DNA of 64,000 nucleotides from Brachyspira suanatina (GTDB lineage Bacteria > Spirochaetota > Brachyspiria > Brachyspirales > Brachyspiraceae). The translations under genes and the position numbers were made by a program. A model generated the notes under the pieces. The model made no database searches and was not told the origin of the DNA. It saw only the letters and a program-made list of their open reading frames with translations. Where the stretch lies: contig NZ_CVLB01000002.1 in the NCBI RefSeq assembly GCF_001049755.1, positions 295,743 to 359,742 on the forward strand. The letters are read 5' to 3'. Shown here in pieces: positions 35,840 through 45,602 of the stretch (its first letter is position 1; each line of letters starts with the position of its first letter).

Positions 35840-35867
35840 TTGCAATATACTACTAAAGGTATATAAT
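35840..35867 (+). promoter_or_regulatory. Promoter of LPP20-type lipoprotein 1
   Basis: TTGCAA (35840-35845), 16 bases, TATAAT (35862-35867). An equivalent promoter with the same spacing precedes the paralogous gene at 36627, so the control region was duplicated with the gene. Confidence 0.75.
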
Positions 35868-35911
35868 CGCATATAAACTTACATATTATTTTATCAGGAG
35901 GTTAAAAATAT

Positions 35912-36409
35912 ATGATAAGAAAAATGTTTAATGTAGCAATTTCTATTTCTCTGCTATTATTTGTAGTATCATGCGGAACAGGTGTAAGCAGAAGCCAACC
36001 AGAAGGCTGGATTAACGATGATACATTCAGAGTAATGGGAATGGGCTCTCCTTCAGATGATATAGACGATAAATTCAGAAGAGAAGTAGTAGCAAAACAA
36101 GCAGCTGAATTAGATGCTAAAAATAAAATCGCTGCAAAAATTGTAGGTTCCTATATAGAATCTTTAAGCTCTACTGAAAAAGGTATGATAGATGAATATG
36201 TTATACAAGAAAGAGTTGCTGGAAGAATAAGAGGTACTTCTGTTATAGAAAGCAAATGGGATTCTAAACAAAACTGTACTATAGTAATGGAGCTATATTC
36301 AAAAAATCTTAAAAAACAAATGGATAATTTAGTAACTCAATACCTTAACGAGGTTGGTATGCAATATACTGCTCAAGATGTTGCAGGAATGGTAAGAACT
36401 TATAAATAA
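35912..36409 (+). CDS. LPP20-type lipoprotein, paralogue 1
   Basis: A 165-residue lipoprotein: signal MIRKMFNVAISISLLLFVVSC with lipobox Cys. It continues with PEGWINDDTFRVMGMGSP and a charged helical stretch (AKQAAELDAKNKIAAKIVGSYIESL), features of the LPP20 family of outer-membrane-associated lipoproteins. AGGAGG precedes the start. Promoter upstream and terminator downstream make it a single-gene unit. The following gene is a close tandem duplicate. Function is unknown. Confidence 0.85.
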   Translation: MIRKMFNVAISISLLLFVVSCGTGVSRSQPEGWINDDTFRVMGMGSPSDDIDDKFRREVVAKQAAELDAKNKIAAKIVGSYIESLSSTEKGMIDEYVIQERVAGRIRGTSVIESKWDSKQNCTIVMELYSKNLKKQMDNLVTQYLNEVGMQYTAQDVAGMVRTYK

Positions 36410-36429
36410 TTATTAAAATATGATATTAA

Positions 36430-36462
36430 AAAAGGGCTCCTTAATGGGAGTCCTTATTTTTT
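36430..36462 (+). terminator. Terminator of LPP20-type lipoprotein 1
   Basis: AAGGGCTCC, a five-base loop, and GGGAGTCCTT, with one wobble, followed by eight Ts after one A, about 20 bases after the stop. Confidence 0.85.
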
Positions 36463-36570
36463 TTAAAATTAACAATAATAATAATCGATAATTAATCAAA
36501 GCAATTAAAATTTGCTATATTTTTTTATTATATTTAAAATATACGGAGAAAATTATTTTTTATCATGGTA

Positions 36571-36598
36571 TTGCAATATAGTATTCAAAATATATAAT
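36571..36598 (+). promoter_or_regulatory. Promoter of LPP20-type lipoprotein 2
   Basis: TTGCAA (36571-36576), 16 bases, TATAAT (36593-36598), matching the promoter of the first copy in sequence and spacing. Confidence 0.75.
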
Positions 36599-36626
36599 AC
36601 TACAATCAAATTATGAAGGATTAAAT

Positions 36627-37127
36627 ATGAATAAATTTATAAAATTATTTATTATGACATCAATACTTTCACTATTCGTTATTTCATGTGGAAGCGGAGT
36701 AAGCAGAGAAAGACCAGAAGGTTGGATCAATGATGATACATTCAGAGTAATGGGAATGGGTTCTCCAGCAGAAGATATAGATATAGATGATAAATTTAGA
36801 AGAGAATTAACATCAAAACAAGCAGCTGAACTAGATGCTAAAAACAAAATAGTAGCAAGAATAGTAGGTTCTTATATAGAATCTTTAAGCTCTACTGAAA
36901 AAGGTATGATAGATGAATATGTTATACAGGAAAGAGTTGCTGGAAGAATAAGAGGAGCTTCTGTTGTAGAAACTAAATGGGATTCTAAGCAGAATTGTAC
37001 TGTGGTTATGGAACTTTATTCTAAAGGATTAAAAAAACAGGTAGATGCATTAATCACAAAATATCTTAATGAAGTTGGTATGCAATATACGGCTCAAGAT
37101 GTTGCTGGAATGGTAGAAACTTATTGA
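36627..37127 (+). CDS. LPP20-type lipoprotein, paralogue 2
   Basis: A 166-residue tandem duplicate of the preceding lipoprotein. The signal peptide (MNKFIKLFIMTSILSLFVISC) has diverged, while from residue ~30 the two are largely identical, including SSTEKGMIDEYVIQERVAGR and NEVGMQYTAQDVAGMV. A two-residue insertion (IDIDDKF against IDDKF) distinguishes them. It lacks an obvious terminator of its own. The following spacer holds a long inverted repeat ahead of the SDR gene. Function is unknown. Confidence 0.85.
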   Translation: MNKFIKLFIMTSILSLFVISCGSGVSRERPEGWINDDTFRVMGMGSPAEDIDIDDKFRRELTSKQAAELDAKNKIVARIVGSYIESLSSTEKGMIDEYVIQERVAGRIRGASVVETKWDSKQNCTVVMELYSKGLKKQVDALITKYLNEVGMQYTAQDVAGMVETY

Positions 37128-37157
37128 TAATTATAATAGGTGAAAAAATAATAAAAA

Positions 37158-37228
37158 GCTAATCATAAAAATTATTTTCTTCTGGCAAGTTTACTTGACA
37201 TAACCTCTAAAAAATAATTTTTATTAGC
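37158..37228. repeat. Long inverted repeat between LPP20 copy 2 and the SDR gene
   Basis: Arms GCTAATCATAAAAATTATTTT-like (37158-37178) and the matching AT-rich sequence ending TTTTTATTAGC (37210-37228) are near-complementary. They enclose a smaller CAAGT/ACTTG hairpin at 37186-37197. The right arm ends 16 bases before the SDR ATG, with no T-run, so it is more like a leader structure than a simple terminator. Confidence 0.65.
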
Positions 37229-37244
37229 AATTAAGGAATTCATT

Positions 37245-38024
37245 ATGTATGTAGAAAATATTAAAGGAAGAACCGCATTTGTATCAGGAGCAAGTGCAGG
37301 TATTGGAGAAGCTGTAGCTAAAATGCTTGCTTCTAATGGTGTTAATCTTATATTAGCTGCCAGAAGAATAGAAAAACTTGAAACTTTAAAAAATGAATTA
37401 GAAAAAAATCATAATGTAAAAGTAAAAGTAATAAAATTGGACTTTGCAAAACCTGAAGATATAGTAAAAGCAATAGATTCTCTTAAGGATGAAGATAAAA
37501 AAATAGATATACTTATAAATAATGCCGGCTTAGCTTTAGGTAAAGACTTCTATTATAATAACCCAATAGAAGATTCTCTACAAATGATTAGAGTTAATTG
37601 CGAAGGATTAATAGTATTAACAAGACTTCTTCTTCCTTATATATTAGAGAGCAAACATGGTCATATAGTGAATTTATCTTCTACTGCTGCAGATGAAGCC
37701 TACAGCGGAGGGGCAATATACTGTGCCACTAAATCTTTTGTTGAGATGTTTGGAGACAGTTTAAGAGTAGAATTAATAGATAAGCCTGTAAAAATAACAA
37801 ATATAAAACCAGGTGCTGTTAATACAGAGTTTTCAACTGTAAGATTCAAAGGAGATAAAGAAAAAGCTGATAATGTATATAAAGGATTTAATCCTTTATA
37901 TGCAGAAGATATAGCCGATAATATAGAGTATGCATTAACTAGAAAAAGTCATGTACAAATATCGAGTATGACTATTATGGCAGAAAATCAAGGTAGTGCT
38001 ACTATAATATACAAAAACAATTAA
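37245..38024 (+). CDS. Short-chain dehydrogenase/reductase, YdfG-like
   Basis: A 259-residue classical SDR. The cofactor loop is TAFVSGASAGIGEAVAKML, with ARR after the second strand suggesting NADP preference. NNAG is at about residue 88. The catalytic Ser (NLSSTAADEA) and Tyr-x3-Lys (YCATKSF) are in place. The closest recognisable relatives are serine/3-hydroxy acid dehydrogenases of the YdfG type (GAVNTEFSTVRFKGD). The substrate is not certain. The next gene starts 26 bases later, so co-transcription is likely. Confidence 0.9.
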   Translation: MYVENIKGRTAFVSGASAGIGEAVAKMLASNGVNLILAARRIEKLETLKNELEKNHNVKVKVIKLDFAKPEDIVKAIDSLKDEDKKIDILINNAGLALGKDFYYNNPIEDSLQMIRVNCEGLIVLTRLLLPYILESKHGHIVNLSSTAADEAYSGGAIYCATKSFVEMFGDSLRVELIDKPVKITNIKPGAVNTEFSTVRFKGDKEKADNVYKGFNPLYAEDIADNIEYALTRKSHVQISSMTIMAENQGSATIIYKNN

Positions 38025-38050
38025 GAAATAAATATTTAGGGAGTTTATTT

Positions 38051-40066
38051 ATGGGTGATATAGATAACACTAGAGATAGATTAAAGTTAGATGAACTTAA
38101 TAAAGATGCAAGAAAAGATTTATTTAATAAATTTGTAGATGCAGGCGGAGAAGTAGTAGCCGACAAAAAAAAAGATAACGGCAATACTCTTGTAGGATCA
38201 TCAAAAAAAAGTCAAAACACTGTGGTAGGAGGAAATAGCAGCAGAAGCTCTAGAGGCTCAAGTTCTGCTAATTCAAAAAACGATAGTAAAAATAATAAAT
38301 CTTCTTCTACTACCATAAGTATTCCAAATAAAAAAAATAATGGATTATTTTTTAATGTTAAATTATGGTTCAATGCTTTAAGCTCTGGTGTAATCACATT
38401 AATGGGCGGGAATGTTAATCCTAAATTTTTAAACTTTATAGATAAAAATGTCATAGCTGCCCTTTTAGAAATGGATACTTTAATATTCAATGCATTAAAC
38501 CCAAGTGAAGCTTCTGATATAGATGCAAAAGCCAAACATCAGAAAGTAGTTTCTCAATTTGCTAAAACATTGGATGATTTGGAGCTTTTAGAGAGAATAA
38601 AAGATCAATATAATGAAGGCGTATATAAAGACTTTTTAAGACCATATAAAGAATTAAACAGTGCTGTTATGGCTGAAAGTTATGTAAAAGAAATAAAGGC
38701 TATGTTCAGACCGCTTTATGTTCTTCATGCTTATTCTTCAAGAATAAAATTAGCTGGTGAAAAAGCTATGTTTGCATATGCAATGGTTGATAATATAAGC
38801 AAAGGAATAGTAAACTCAAGAATATCCGCTTTTAAAAGAGCTGTAGATTTAATATATGGAAAATATTATCCAAAACTATTTACTCTTTTACAGTATGCTT
38901 CAAAAGAACCATTAGAAACTATAAATGATTTTAACCGTTATCTTAATATTACTGATGAAGATATATTAGGATATTACACAAAATTAAGAAAAGAAAAAGA
39001 AAAATTACAAGAAACTAAAATAGAACAGGCAAAAGAAAATATAGGTAAGCAAAAAGATAATGAGGAAGAAAAATTAAGCAAAGTAGAATCTATAGGTATA
39101 AAACTTATAGAAAAATGCGTATCATTCAAAAAATCTGACAATAATATAGAATATGAAGCAGATCCGTTTTTCATTGTACCTATAAAAGATAAAATATATA
39201 GAATAAAAGTATTGATAGACTTTTTGGATAGAGAATATTCTGCTGTATTTGTTTCTAATAAAGTAAGATATAACTTAGTTTACGATAATCAGGTAAGAAC
39301 AGATTATAAAAATGATTTTAATAATATATTTTTATCATTATCAGATACTAATTCAAGATTAAATGAATACAGCGAACTTTGCAAAACAATAAACAAAGTT
39401 GAAGAAGACAAAACTATGCGTTTTGAACAAAGAGTTTCTATGCTTTCAGATAAAAACGGACAGCGTTCTTATTTAGCTAAAAATTTAAGAAACACTTTCG
39501 TATCAATAATAACACCTTTTAAAAGAAAATTAGATAAATTATTATTGGACAAAGAAGAAAGAGAAAGAATAATAGAAAACCCTAATGATATATTAAGTTT
39601 CTCAGCAGAAGTAGGAAAAAGTAAAAAAAGAATACAAGGTTATAATGTAATGAAAGCTTTAACTGAAGCTTATTATTTCATATCTGGATTTAACTACTTA
39701 ATTACTCAAGGAGAATTATCCGGAGCTGGTATTTTAATAGAAGGAGATGATAACGAAGAAATGGATACTAGTGTTGCAGAAAAAAAAGAAAATACTGCAT
39801 ATACTGAAGTATCTAATAATACAACAGAAAACATTAATGCAGAAAATAATCCTGAAAATAATAATACAGAAAATAATAATTCTGAAAATCAAACAGATGA
39901 AAATAACATCACAAATGAAGAACAAAATTATAATGCAGACAATTCTGATGCTGATGAATCAGGTTCAGATGAAATGGTATTAGGAAATGACGGATTTAAT
40001 GAATCTTTAAAAGACGAAGATTTGTTTGATGATGTAGAAAAAGAAGATGAAGATTTAAAACAGTAA
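38051..40066 (+). CDS. Conserved spirochaete-like hypothetical protein, 671 aa, coiled and low-complexity ends
   Basis: I do not recognise a named domain. The N-terminal 95 residues are Ser/Asn/Lys-rich and probably disordered. Residues ~100-560 are mainly helical, with a coiled-coil-prone stretch (YYTKLRKEKEKLQETKIEQAKENIGKQKD). The last ~100 residues are an acidic Asn/Glu run built of repeated AAT and GAA codons. No signal peptide or clear membrane helix, so probably cytoplasmic. It lies between the SDR and acyltransferase genes with short gaps on both sides, suggesting an operon. No function is proposed. Confidence 0.75.
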   Translation: MGDIDNTRDRLKLDELNKDARKDLFNKFVDAGGEVVADKKKDNGNTLVGSSKKSQNTVVGGNSSRSSRGSSSANSKNDSKNNKSSSTTISIPNKKNNGLFFNVKLWFNALSSGVITLMGGNVNPKFLNFIDKNVIAALLEMDTLIFNALNPSEASDIDAKAKHQKVVSQFAKTLDDLELLERIKDQYNEGVYKDFLRPYKELNSAVMAESYVKEIKAMFRPLYVLHAYSSRIKLAGEKAMFAYAMVDNISKGIVNSRISAFKRAVDLIYGKYYPKLFTLLQYASKEPLETINDFNRYLNITDEDILGYYTKLRKEKEKLQETKIEQAKENIGKQKDNEEEKLSKVESIGIKLIEKCVSFKKSDNNIEYEADPFFIVPIKDKIYRIKVLIDFLDREYSAVFVSNKVRYNLVYDNQVRTDYKNDFNNIFLSLSDTNSRLNEYSELCKTINKVEEDKTMRFEQRVSMLSDKNGQRSYLAKNLRNTFVSIITPFKRKLDKLLLDKEERERIIENPNDILSFSAEVGKSKKRIQGYNVMKALTEAYYFISGFNYLITQGELSGAGILIEGDDNEEMDTSVAEKKENTAYTEVSNNTTENINAENNPENNNTENNNSENQTDENNITNEEQNYNADNSDADESGSDEMVLGNDGFNESLKDEDLFDDVEKEDEDLKQ

Positions 40067-40080
40067 GTAGAGAGGTTGTT

Positions 40081-41013
40081 TTGGCTTATAAATCCCCAAA
40101 GGTTATAATGCTTGAATATATTCCGCTTCGTATATTAATGGAAATAATTGCATTTATGCCTTATATTATAGTTATATTATTTGCTAAGTTAATAGGTACT
40201 TTAATGTACTATTTCGTACCAAGTGCAAGAAAAGTTGCTTTGATTAATTTAAAGCAGGCATTCCCAGAAAAAAGTTTTCATGAAAGGAAAATAATTGCAA
40301 AAAGATCTATGAAATCTATGATAATGACTTTTGCCGAATTCATAAAATCATCAAGAATGTCTAATGATAAAATATTAAAAAGAATAACGATAGAAGGTCA
40401 GGACAAATTTGATGAAGCTATGAACAAGAAAAAAAGAGGAATCATAGCAATTACAGGACATATAGGAAACTGGGAATATATAGCATTTTATTTTGCTATT
40501 AAAGGATATAATCCTGGAGTAATATTCAGACCATTAGACAATCCTAAACTTGATGCATATATGCGTTCTTGGAGAGAAAAGAGAGGAATGAAATGTATAT
40601 CAAGATGGGGAGATTTAAGAGAAATATTTCAAGTATTAAATAATAATAGCCCTGTTGCTTTCTTATGTGATCAAAATTATTTAGATGGAATTTTTGTTAA
40701 TTTTTTTGGATATCCATGTGCCACAGCAGTAGGTCCTGTTGCTATTGCTATGAAAACAGGCTCCCCAATTGCTATACTTTATAATCTTCCAGACAGATAT
40801 GGACATCATAAAATCATAGTTCATGATATAATGTATATAGAAGAAAAAGAGACTAAAGAAGAAACAATAAAGCATAATGTTCAAAGATATACAAAAAAAT
40901 TGGAGGAAATAATATCAAAACATCCTGAGAATTGGCTTTGGGTTCATCCTAGATGGAATACAAGACCAAAAGGAGAACCTGAAATTTTTTACAAACATAA
41001 TAATTATAAATAG
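40081..41013 (+). CDS. LpxL/HtrB-type lysophospholipid acyltransferase, TTG start
   Basis: A 310-residue membrane-associated acyltransferase. After a hydrophobic N-terminal segment (residues ~20-45) comes the catalytic H127-x4-E132 in GHIGNWE. The acceptor-site block PVAFLCDQNYLDGIFVNFFG follows near residue 195. The C-terminal WLWVHPRWNTRP is characteristic. The family adds secondary acyl chains to lipid A precursors. The best start is TTG at 40081, five bases after AGAGAGG; no in-frame ATG precedes residue 10. Whether the product acts on a lipid A-like lipooligosaccharide is inferred. Confidence 0.9.
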   Translation: MAYKSPKVIMLEYIPLRILMEIIAFMPYIIVILFAKLIGTLMYYFVPSARKVALINLKQAFPEKSFHERKIIAKRSMKSMIMTFAEFIKSSRMSNDKILKRITIEGQDKFDEAMNKKKRGIIAITGHIGNWEYIAFYFAIKGYNPGVIFRPLDNPKLDAYMRSWREKRGMKCISRWGDLREIFQVLNNNSPVAFLCDQNYLDGIFVNFFGYPCATAVGPVAIAMKTGSPIAILYNLPDRYGHHKIIVHDIMYIEEKETKEETIKHNVQRYTKKLEEIISKHPENWLWVHPRWNTRPKGEPEIFYKHNNYK

Positions 41014-41263
41014 TTTTTTACTTTGTTTTTTTTTAATAGGTTTATATTATATATTAAATGTACTAAAACAATAATAATTGTCAGAATAACATTATATAAA
41101 TTTCTTGATTTTATAAAACGATGAGGTAATGATCTTCATATAATATATTCTATTTTATTATGATTTTTTATTTAAAAATTGATATTTTTTTACTATAATA
41201 AAGTTGTGGCAAATTATTAAAATTTTAGTCTGAAAAATACATTAAACTGGAGGTTATGAGTAT

Positions 41264-42775
41264 ATGGAGCAAAAAAAACGTTCATTTATGTTCTTTTTAA
41301 ACCTTGGGCTTACATTTACTTTGGTTGGTATAATTATTTCGTTTTTCATATTTTCTTATGAAAAAAACTATAAAAAAGACGAGTTCTTGGTTCATGCACA
41401 AGCAGCACCTGAAAAAACATCTTTTACAGGTTCTTTAGATGGTGCTTTAGCTGTTGAAAATGCTATAAGAGATGTTGTTGATAAAAATATGCCTGCTGTA
41501 GTTAATATATCTACTGAAATAGAAGCAGGACAAACTGAAGAAGATAGATATGCTGATGAATTCTTTAGATTTTTCTTTGGCGATCAAATGCCTAGACAAA
41601 AAAGAAGTCAGAAATCTTTAGGAAGCGGTTTCATAATCAATGAAGAAGGATATGTACTTTCCAATTACCATGTTGTGAAAGGTGCTACTAAAATTATGAT
41701 TACACTTTATGGAGAAGAAGGAGAACTTCCTGCAAAACTTATAGGATATGATGAGGCTTATGACTTGGCATTATTAAAAATAGAAGCAAATAACAGAACT
41801 TTTCCTTATGTTGCTTTAGGAGATAGCGATGCTATAGAACCTGGAGAATTTGCTATTGCTATAGGAAACCCTTACGGACTTAATAATACAGTTACTTTCG
41901 GTATTGTAAGTGCTAAAGGAAGAAGCGATGTTGGTGCAAATAAATATCAAAGATATATACAGACTGATGTTGCTATAAACCCTGGTAACTCTGGAGGGCC
42001 TTTATTTAATATCCATGGTCAGGTTATAGGAATAAATACATTAATATATTCTACTTCAGGAGGAAGCATAGGTATAGGATTTGCTACTCCTATTAATCTA
42101 GCTACTTCAGTAATGACTGACTTAAAAGAAAATGGAAGAGTGACAAGAGGATATTTAGGTATATATTTACAAGACATTGATGAAAATCTTTCAAGAGGTT
42201 TAAATGTTAAGCAAAACAGTGGAGTATATGTAAGTGAAGTTGTACCTGATTCACCTGCTGCAAAAGGAGGTTTACAGGACGGAGATATTATAATAGAGTA
42301 TGACGGCGAAAAAATGACTAAATCAGGAGATTTATTCAATAAAGTAGCTACTACTAAAGTAGGAAAAGAGGTTAATGTTAAATATTTAAGAAACGGAAGA
42401 GAAAGAAGTACTAAAATCACTATAGAAGCTAGAGTTGAAGATGAGGAAGTTGTTCCTACAAGACAATCTCAGAATAATTCACAAGGCAGTACTCGTTCTT
42501 GGATGGGATTAGATGTTTCTAATATCACTCCTGAAATATCTCAAAGACTTCAGATAAGAAGCAATGAGAGAGGTGTTGTAGTTCTTAATATGACTCAGAA
42601 CTCAAAAGCCTATCAATACGGACTTAGACCTGGAGATGTTATCAAAGCTATTAACGGCATAACAATATCAAATACTGATGATTATGACAACTTTGTAAAA
42701 TCTTATGGTAATGATAAGTCTTTTACAATAACTATAAAACGAGCAAGAATGACTTATGTTATAATTATAGAATAG
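41264..42775 (+). CDS. htrA: HtrA/Do-family periplasmic serine protease
   Basis: A 503-residue protease and chaperone for damaged envelope proteins. An N-terminal anchor helix (residues ~9-31) precedes the trypsin-like domain with the triad H136 (SNYHVVKGA), D167 (DEAYDLALLKIE) and S243 (NPGNSGGPLFN). Two PDZ domains follow (from about residues 280 and 405), the first with GYLGIYLQDID and VVPDSPAAKGGLQDGDII. AGGAGG-like GGAGG lies before the ATG. It is monocistronic with a clear terminator. It may belong to the same envelope-stress response as the ECF unit, but no ECF promoter is visible ahead of it. Confidence 0.95.
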   Translation: MEQKKRSFMFFLNLGLTFTLVGIIISFFIFSYEKNYKKDEFLVHAQAAPEKTSFTGSLDGALAVENAIRDVVDKNMPAVVNISTEIEAGQTEEDRYADEFFRFFFGDQMPRQKRSQKSLGSGFIINEEGYVLSNYHVVKGATKIMITLYGEEGELPAKLIGYDEAYDLALLKIEANNRTFPYVALGDSDAIEPGEFAIAIGNPYGLNNTVTFGIVSAKGRSDVGANKYQRYIQTDVAINPGNSGGPLFNIHGQVIGINTLIYSTSGGSIGIGFATPINLATSVMTDLKENGRVTRGYLGIYLQDIDENLSRGLNVKQNSGVYVSEVVPDSPAAKGGLQDGDIIIEYDGEKMTKSGDLFNKVATTKVGKEVNVKYLRNGRERSTKITIEARVEDEEVVPTRQSQNNSQGSTRSWMGLDVSNITPEISQRLQIRSNERGVVVLNMTQNSKAYQYGLRPGDVIKAINGITISNTDDYDNFVKSYGNDKSFTITIKRARMTYVIIIE

Positions 42776-42796
42776 TGCTTTAATAAAAGTTAATAA

Positions 42797-42834
42797 AAAA
42801 GAATTGCAGGTAAATGCTTGCAATTCTTTTTTTA
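42797..42834 (+). terminator. Terminator of htrA
   Basis: AAAAGAATTGC and GCAATTCTTTT pair across about twelve bases and run into seven further Ts, about 20 bases after the htrA stop. Confidence 0.9.
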
Positions 42835-42989
42835 TGTTCAATACTTTCTATTAATTATGTTAACTATTTTTGTATTTTGTACTTGCATTCATAATTGATT
42901 TAATATATTATTAATGAAATATATTATTTGACAATAAAAATTTAAATTTTCATATATATAAATGTTCTTAAAAATAGGAGTAGTTTATT

Positions 42990-45593
42990 ATGACACATTT
43001 AGAATTGAGAGAAAAATTTAAAGAGTTTTTTAAAAGTAAAAAGCATGCTATAGAAAAATCATCATCTCTTATACCAATAGATGACCCTAGCCTATTATTT
43101 ACAACAGCGGGAATGTTACAATTCAAACCTTATTATGCCGGTATAAAAAAAGCACCATATTCAAGAGTGGCTACTATACAAAAATGTTTCAGACTTTCTG
43201 ACTTAGAAAATATAGGAAAAACAGCAAGACACCATACATTCTTTGAGATGTTCGGTAATTTCTGTTTTATGGGCGATTATTTCAAAAAAGAAGCTATAGA
43301 ATTTGCTTGGGAATTTTCTACTCAAGTTATTAAACTTCCTATTGAAAGAATATATGTTTCTATTTATGAAAAAGACGATGATGCTTTTAAAATTTGGAAT
43401 GAACATATTGGAGTACCAAAAGAAAAGATAGTAAGACTTGGAAAGAAAGATAATTTCTGGGGACCTGCTGGAGATTCAGGAGCTTGCGGACCTTGCAGTG
43501 AGCTTTATATTGATATGGGAGAAGAGAAAGGATGCGGAAAGCCTGATTGTTTTGTTGGATGCGATTGCGAAAGATATTTAGAGTTCTGGAATTTAGTATT
43601 CAATGAATTTTTCCAAGATACTGAAGGAAATTTATCTCCTCTTCCAAATGTTGGTATAGATACAGGAATGGGACTTGAAAGATTATGCTATATTACTCAA
43701 GGCGTAGAAAGCAATTATCAAACTGATGTAATGAAGCCTATAGTTGATGCTATAGCTAAAAAATTGAATGTTAAATATGATGATAAAAATAAAACTAAAA
43801 TCAATTTAATAGCAGATCACTTAAGAGCATTAGTATTCGTAATATCTGAAGGCTGTACTCCTTCTAATGAGGGAAGAGGCTATGTACTTAGAAGACTTTT
43901 AAGAAGAGCTTTGAAAACTGCAAGCGATTTAGGACATAAAGGTTCTTTCTTAAATGAAATTACATCATCTGTAGTTAATGTATATAAAGAAATATATGAT
44001 TATCTTCCTAAAGAAGAAGAAAATGTAAAAAGAATATTAAAAGATGAAGAAAATAAATTTATTAATACAATATCTGCCGGTATGAATAAACTTTATGCTG
44101 TAATGGAAGAAAATAAAGACAGCAAAGTAATATCAGGTAAAGATGCTTTCATGCTATTTGATACTTACGGACTTCCTATAGACATAACAGAAGAAGAAGC
44201 ATCAGATCATGGCTTTACAGTTGATAAGGCTGGATTTGAAGAGGCTATGGAAGAGCAAAAGAAAAGAAGCAGAGGAGCAGGAGAAGATAAAAGATCTAAA
44301 TTCGGATATGTTGAAAATTATGAAACTAAATATGTCGGAGAAGAAACTGATAATCTTATAAACGGAGTTAATGCAAAAATAGTTGCTGTATATGAAGATA
44401 ATGCAAAAAAAGATAAAACATCATCTTCAAATGCTGTTATCATCACAGATGTTTCACCTTTCTACGGAGAAATGGGCGGACAGATTGGAGATAATGGATA
44501 TATAGAAAACAGCAAAAAAGAAATAATAAAAATTATAGATACTCAAAAGAAAGAAAATACTATTATACATATAGCAGACTGCAGCAGTCATTCTTTAAGT
44601 GTAGGAGAAGAAATAAAGTTATTTGTTAATTTCGACAGAAGATGTGCTATAAGAAAAAATCATACAGCTACTCATATACTTCAAAAGGTATTAGAGCTTA
44701 CATTAGGAAGCCATGTTAATCAGGCTGGAAGTTTTGTAAATGATGAATATTTGAGATTTGACTTTACTCATCCTGATTCAATTTCTGAAGATACATTAAT
44801 AAGTATAGAAAATCAGGTTAATGAGGTTGTATTCAAATCAATGCCTGCTGTTATAAAATATATGCCTAAAGAAGAGGCTATTGCCTGCGGTGCTAAGGCT
44901 TTATTTGGGGAAAAATATCCCGATACTGTAAGAATATTAGATATAGGAAATGGTTTTTCAGTAGAACTTTGCGGAGGAAGCCATTTGACAAATACATCAG
45001 AAGTTGGTTTTTTCCATATAGTGAGTGAAGGTTCTGTAGCTAGCGGAGTAAGAAGAATAGAAGCTATCACAGGATTAAAAGCTGCTAATGAAGCTAGTAA
45101 ATTATTTAGTAAAGTGAAAAATTTAGCACATATACTTAATGCTTCAAAAACAGATGAACTTACTGTAAGAGCCGAAAGTCTTCAAAATGAAGTAAAAAAA
45201 TTACAGAAAGAAATTAAACAGCTTAAAACTTCAGGTGCTTCTGCTGTTTCATTTATGGATAATTTTGAAGATTTGAAAGGAATTAAATTCTATAATTTAG
45301 AGTTTAATGAAGATATTAAAGAAGTTAGGCTATATGCTGATACTATAAAAGAGAGAGTAAAAGACAGTATTGCTGTAATGATAAGCAAAACTGATTCTTC
45401 CAACTCTATACTTGTACAGATAACAGGTAATGCATTAAAAGAAAAGAAATTATCAGCTAATAATATAATAAAAGATATTATTGCTGCTGCAGGAGGACGC
45501 GGAGGCGGAAAAGATACTTTCGCTCAGGGTTCTATAGAAAATATAGAAAAAGCTAAAGAAGAAATTAATAAATTAAAGAGTAAATGGTTATAA
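42990..45593 (+). CDS. alaS: Alanyl-tRNA synthetase
   Basis: An 867-residue class II synthetase that charges tRNA-Ala and edits mischarged serine or glycine. The N-terminal catalytic domain has TTAGMLQFKPYY and TARHHTFFEMFGNFCFMGDY. The editing domain carries HTATH near residue 560 and CGGSH near 660, the zinc/editing residues. The C-terminal DHHA1 domain ends AAAGGRGGGKDTFAQG. Length is full. No T-box or other leader was found in the 210 bases upstream. The next lipoprotein gene starts nine bases after the stop. Confidence 0.98.
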   Translation: MTHLELREKFKEFFKSKKHAIEKSSSLIPIDDPSLLFTTAGMLQFKPYYAGIKKAPYSRVATIQKCFRLSDLENIGKTARHHTFFEMFGNFCFMGDYFKKEAIEFAWEFSTQVIKLPIERIYVSIYEKDDDAFKIWNEHIGVPKEKIVRLGKKDNFWGPAGDSGACGPCSELYIDMGEEKGCGKPDCFVGCDCERYLEFWNLVFNEFFQDTEGNLSPLPNVGIDTGMGLERLCYITQGVESNYQTDVMKPIVDAIAKKLNVKYDDKNKTKINLIADHLRALVFVISEGCTPSNEGRGYVLRRLLRRALKTASDLGHKGSFLNEITSSVVNVYKEIYDYLPKEEENVKRILKDEENKFINTISAGMNKLYAVMEENKDSKVISGKDAFMLFDTYGLPIDITEEEASDHGFTVDKAGFEEAMEEQKKRSRGAGEDKRSKFGYVENYETKYVGEETDNLINGVNAKIVAVYEDNAKKDKTSSSNAVIITDVSPFYGEMGGQIGDNGYIENSKKEIIKIIDTQKKENTIIHIADCSSHSLSVGEEIKLFVNFDRRCAIRKNHTATHILQKVLELTLGSHVNQAGSFVNDEYLRFDFTHPDSISEDTLISIENQVNEVVFKSMPAVIKYMPKEEAIACGAKALFGEKYPDTVRILDIGNGFSVELCGGSHLTNTSEVGFFHIVSEGSVASGVRRIEAITGLKAANEASKLFSKVKNLAHILNASKTDELTVRAESLQNEVKKLQKEIKQLKTSGASAVSFMDNFEDLKGIKFYNLEFNEDIKEVRLYADTIKERVKDSIAVMISKTDSSNSILVQITGNALKEKKLSANNIIKDIIAAAGGRGGGKDTFAQGSIENIEKAKEEINKLKSKWL

Positions 45594-45602
45594 GATTTTA
45601 AT

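Noticed and set aside
39747-39983. Ile/Lys-rich frame within the acidic tail of the 671-residue protein
   Set aside because: It arises from the repeated GAA/AAT codons read in another frame.
42835-42989. T-box leader before alaS
   Set aside because: The spacer is short and has no T-box sequence or specifier-type hairpin.
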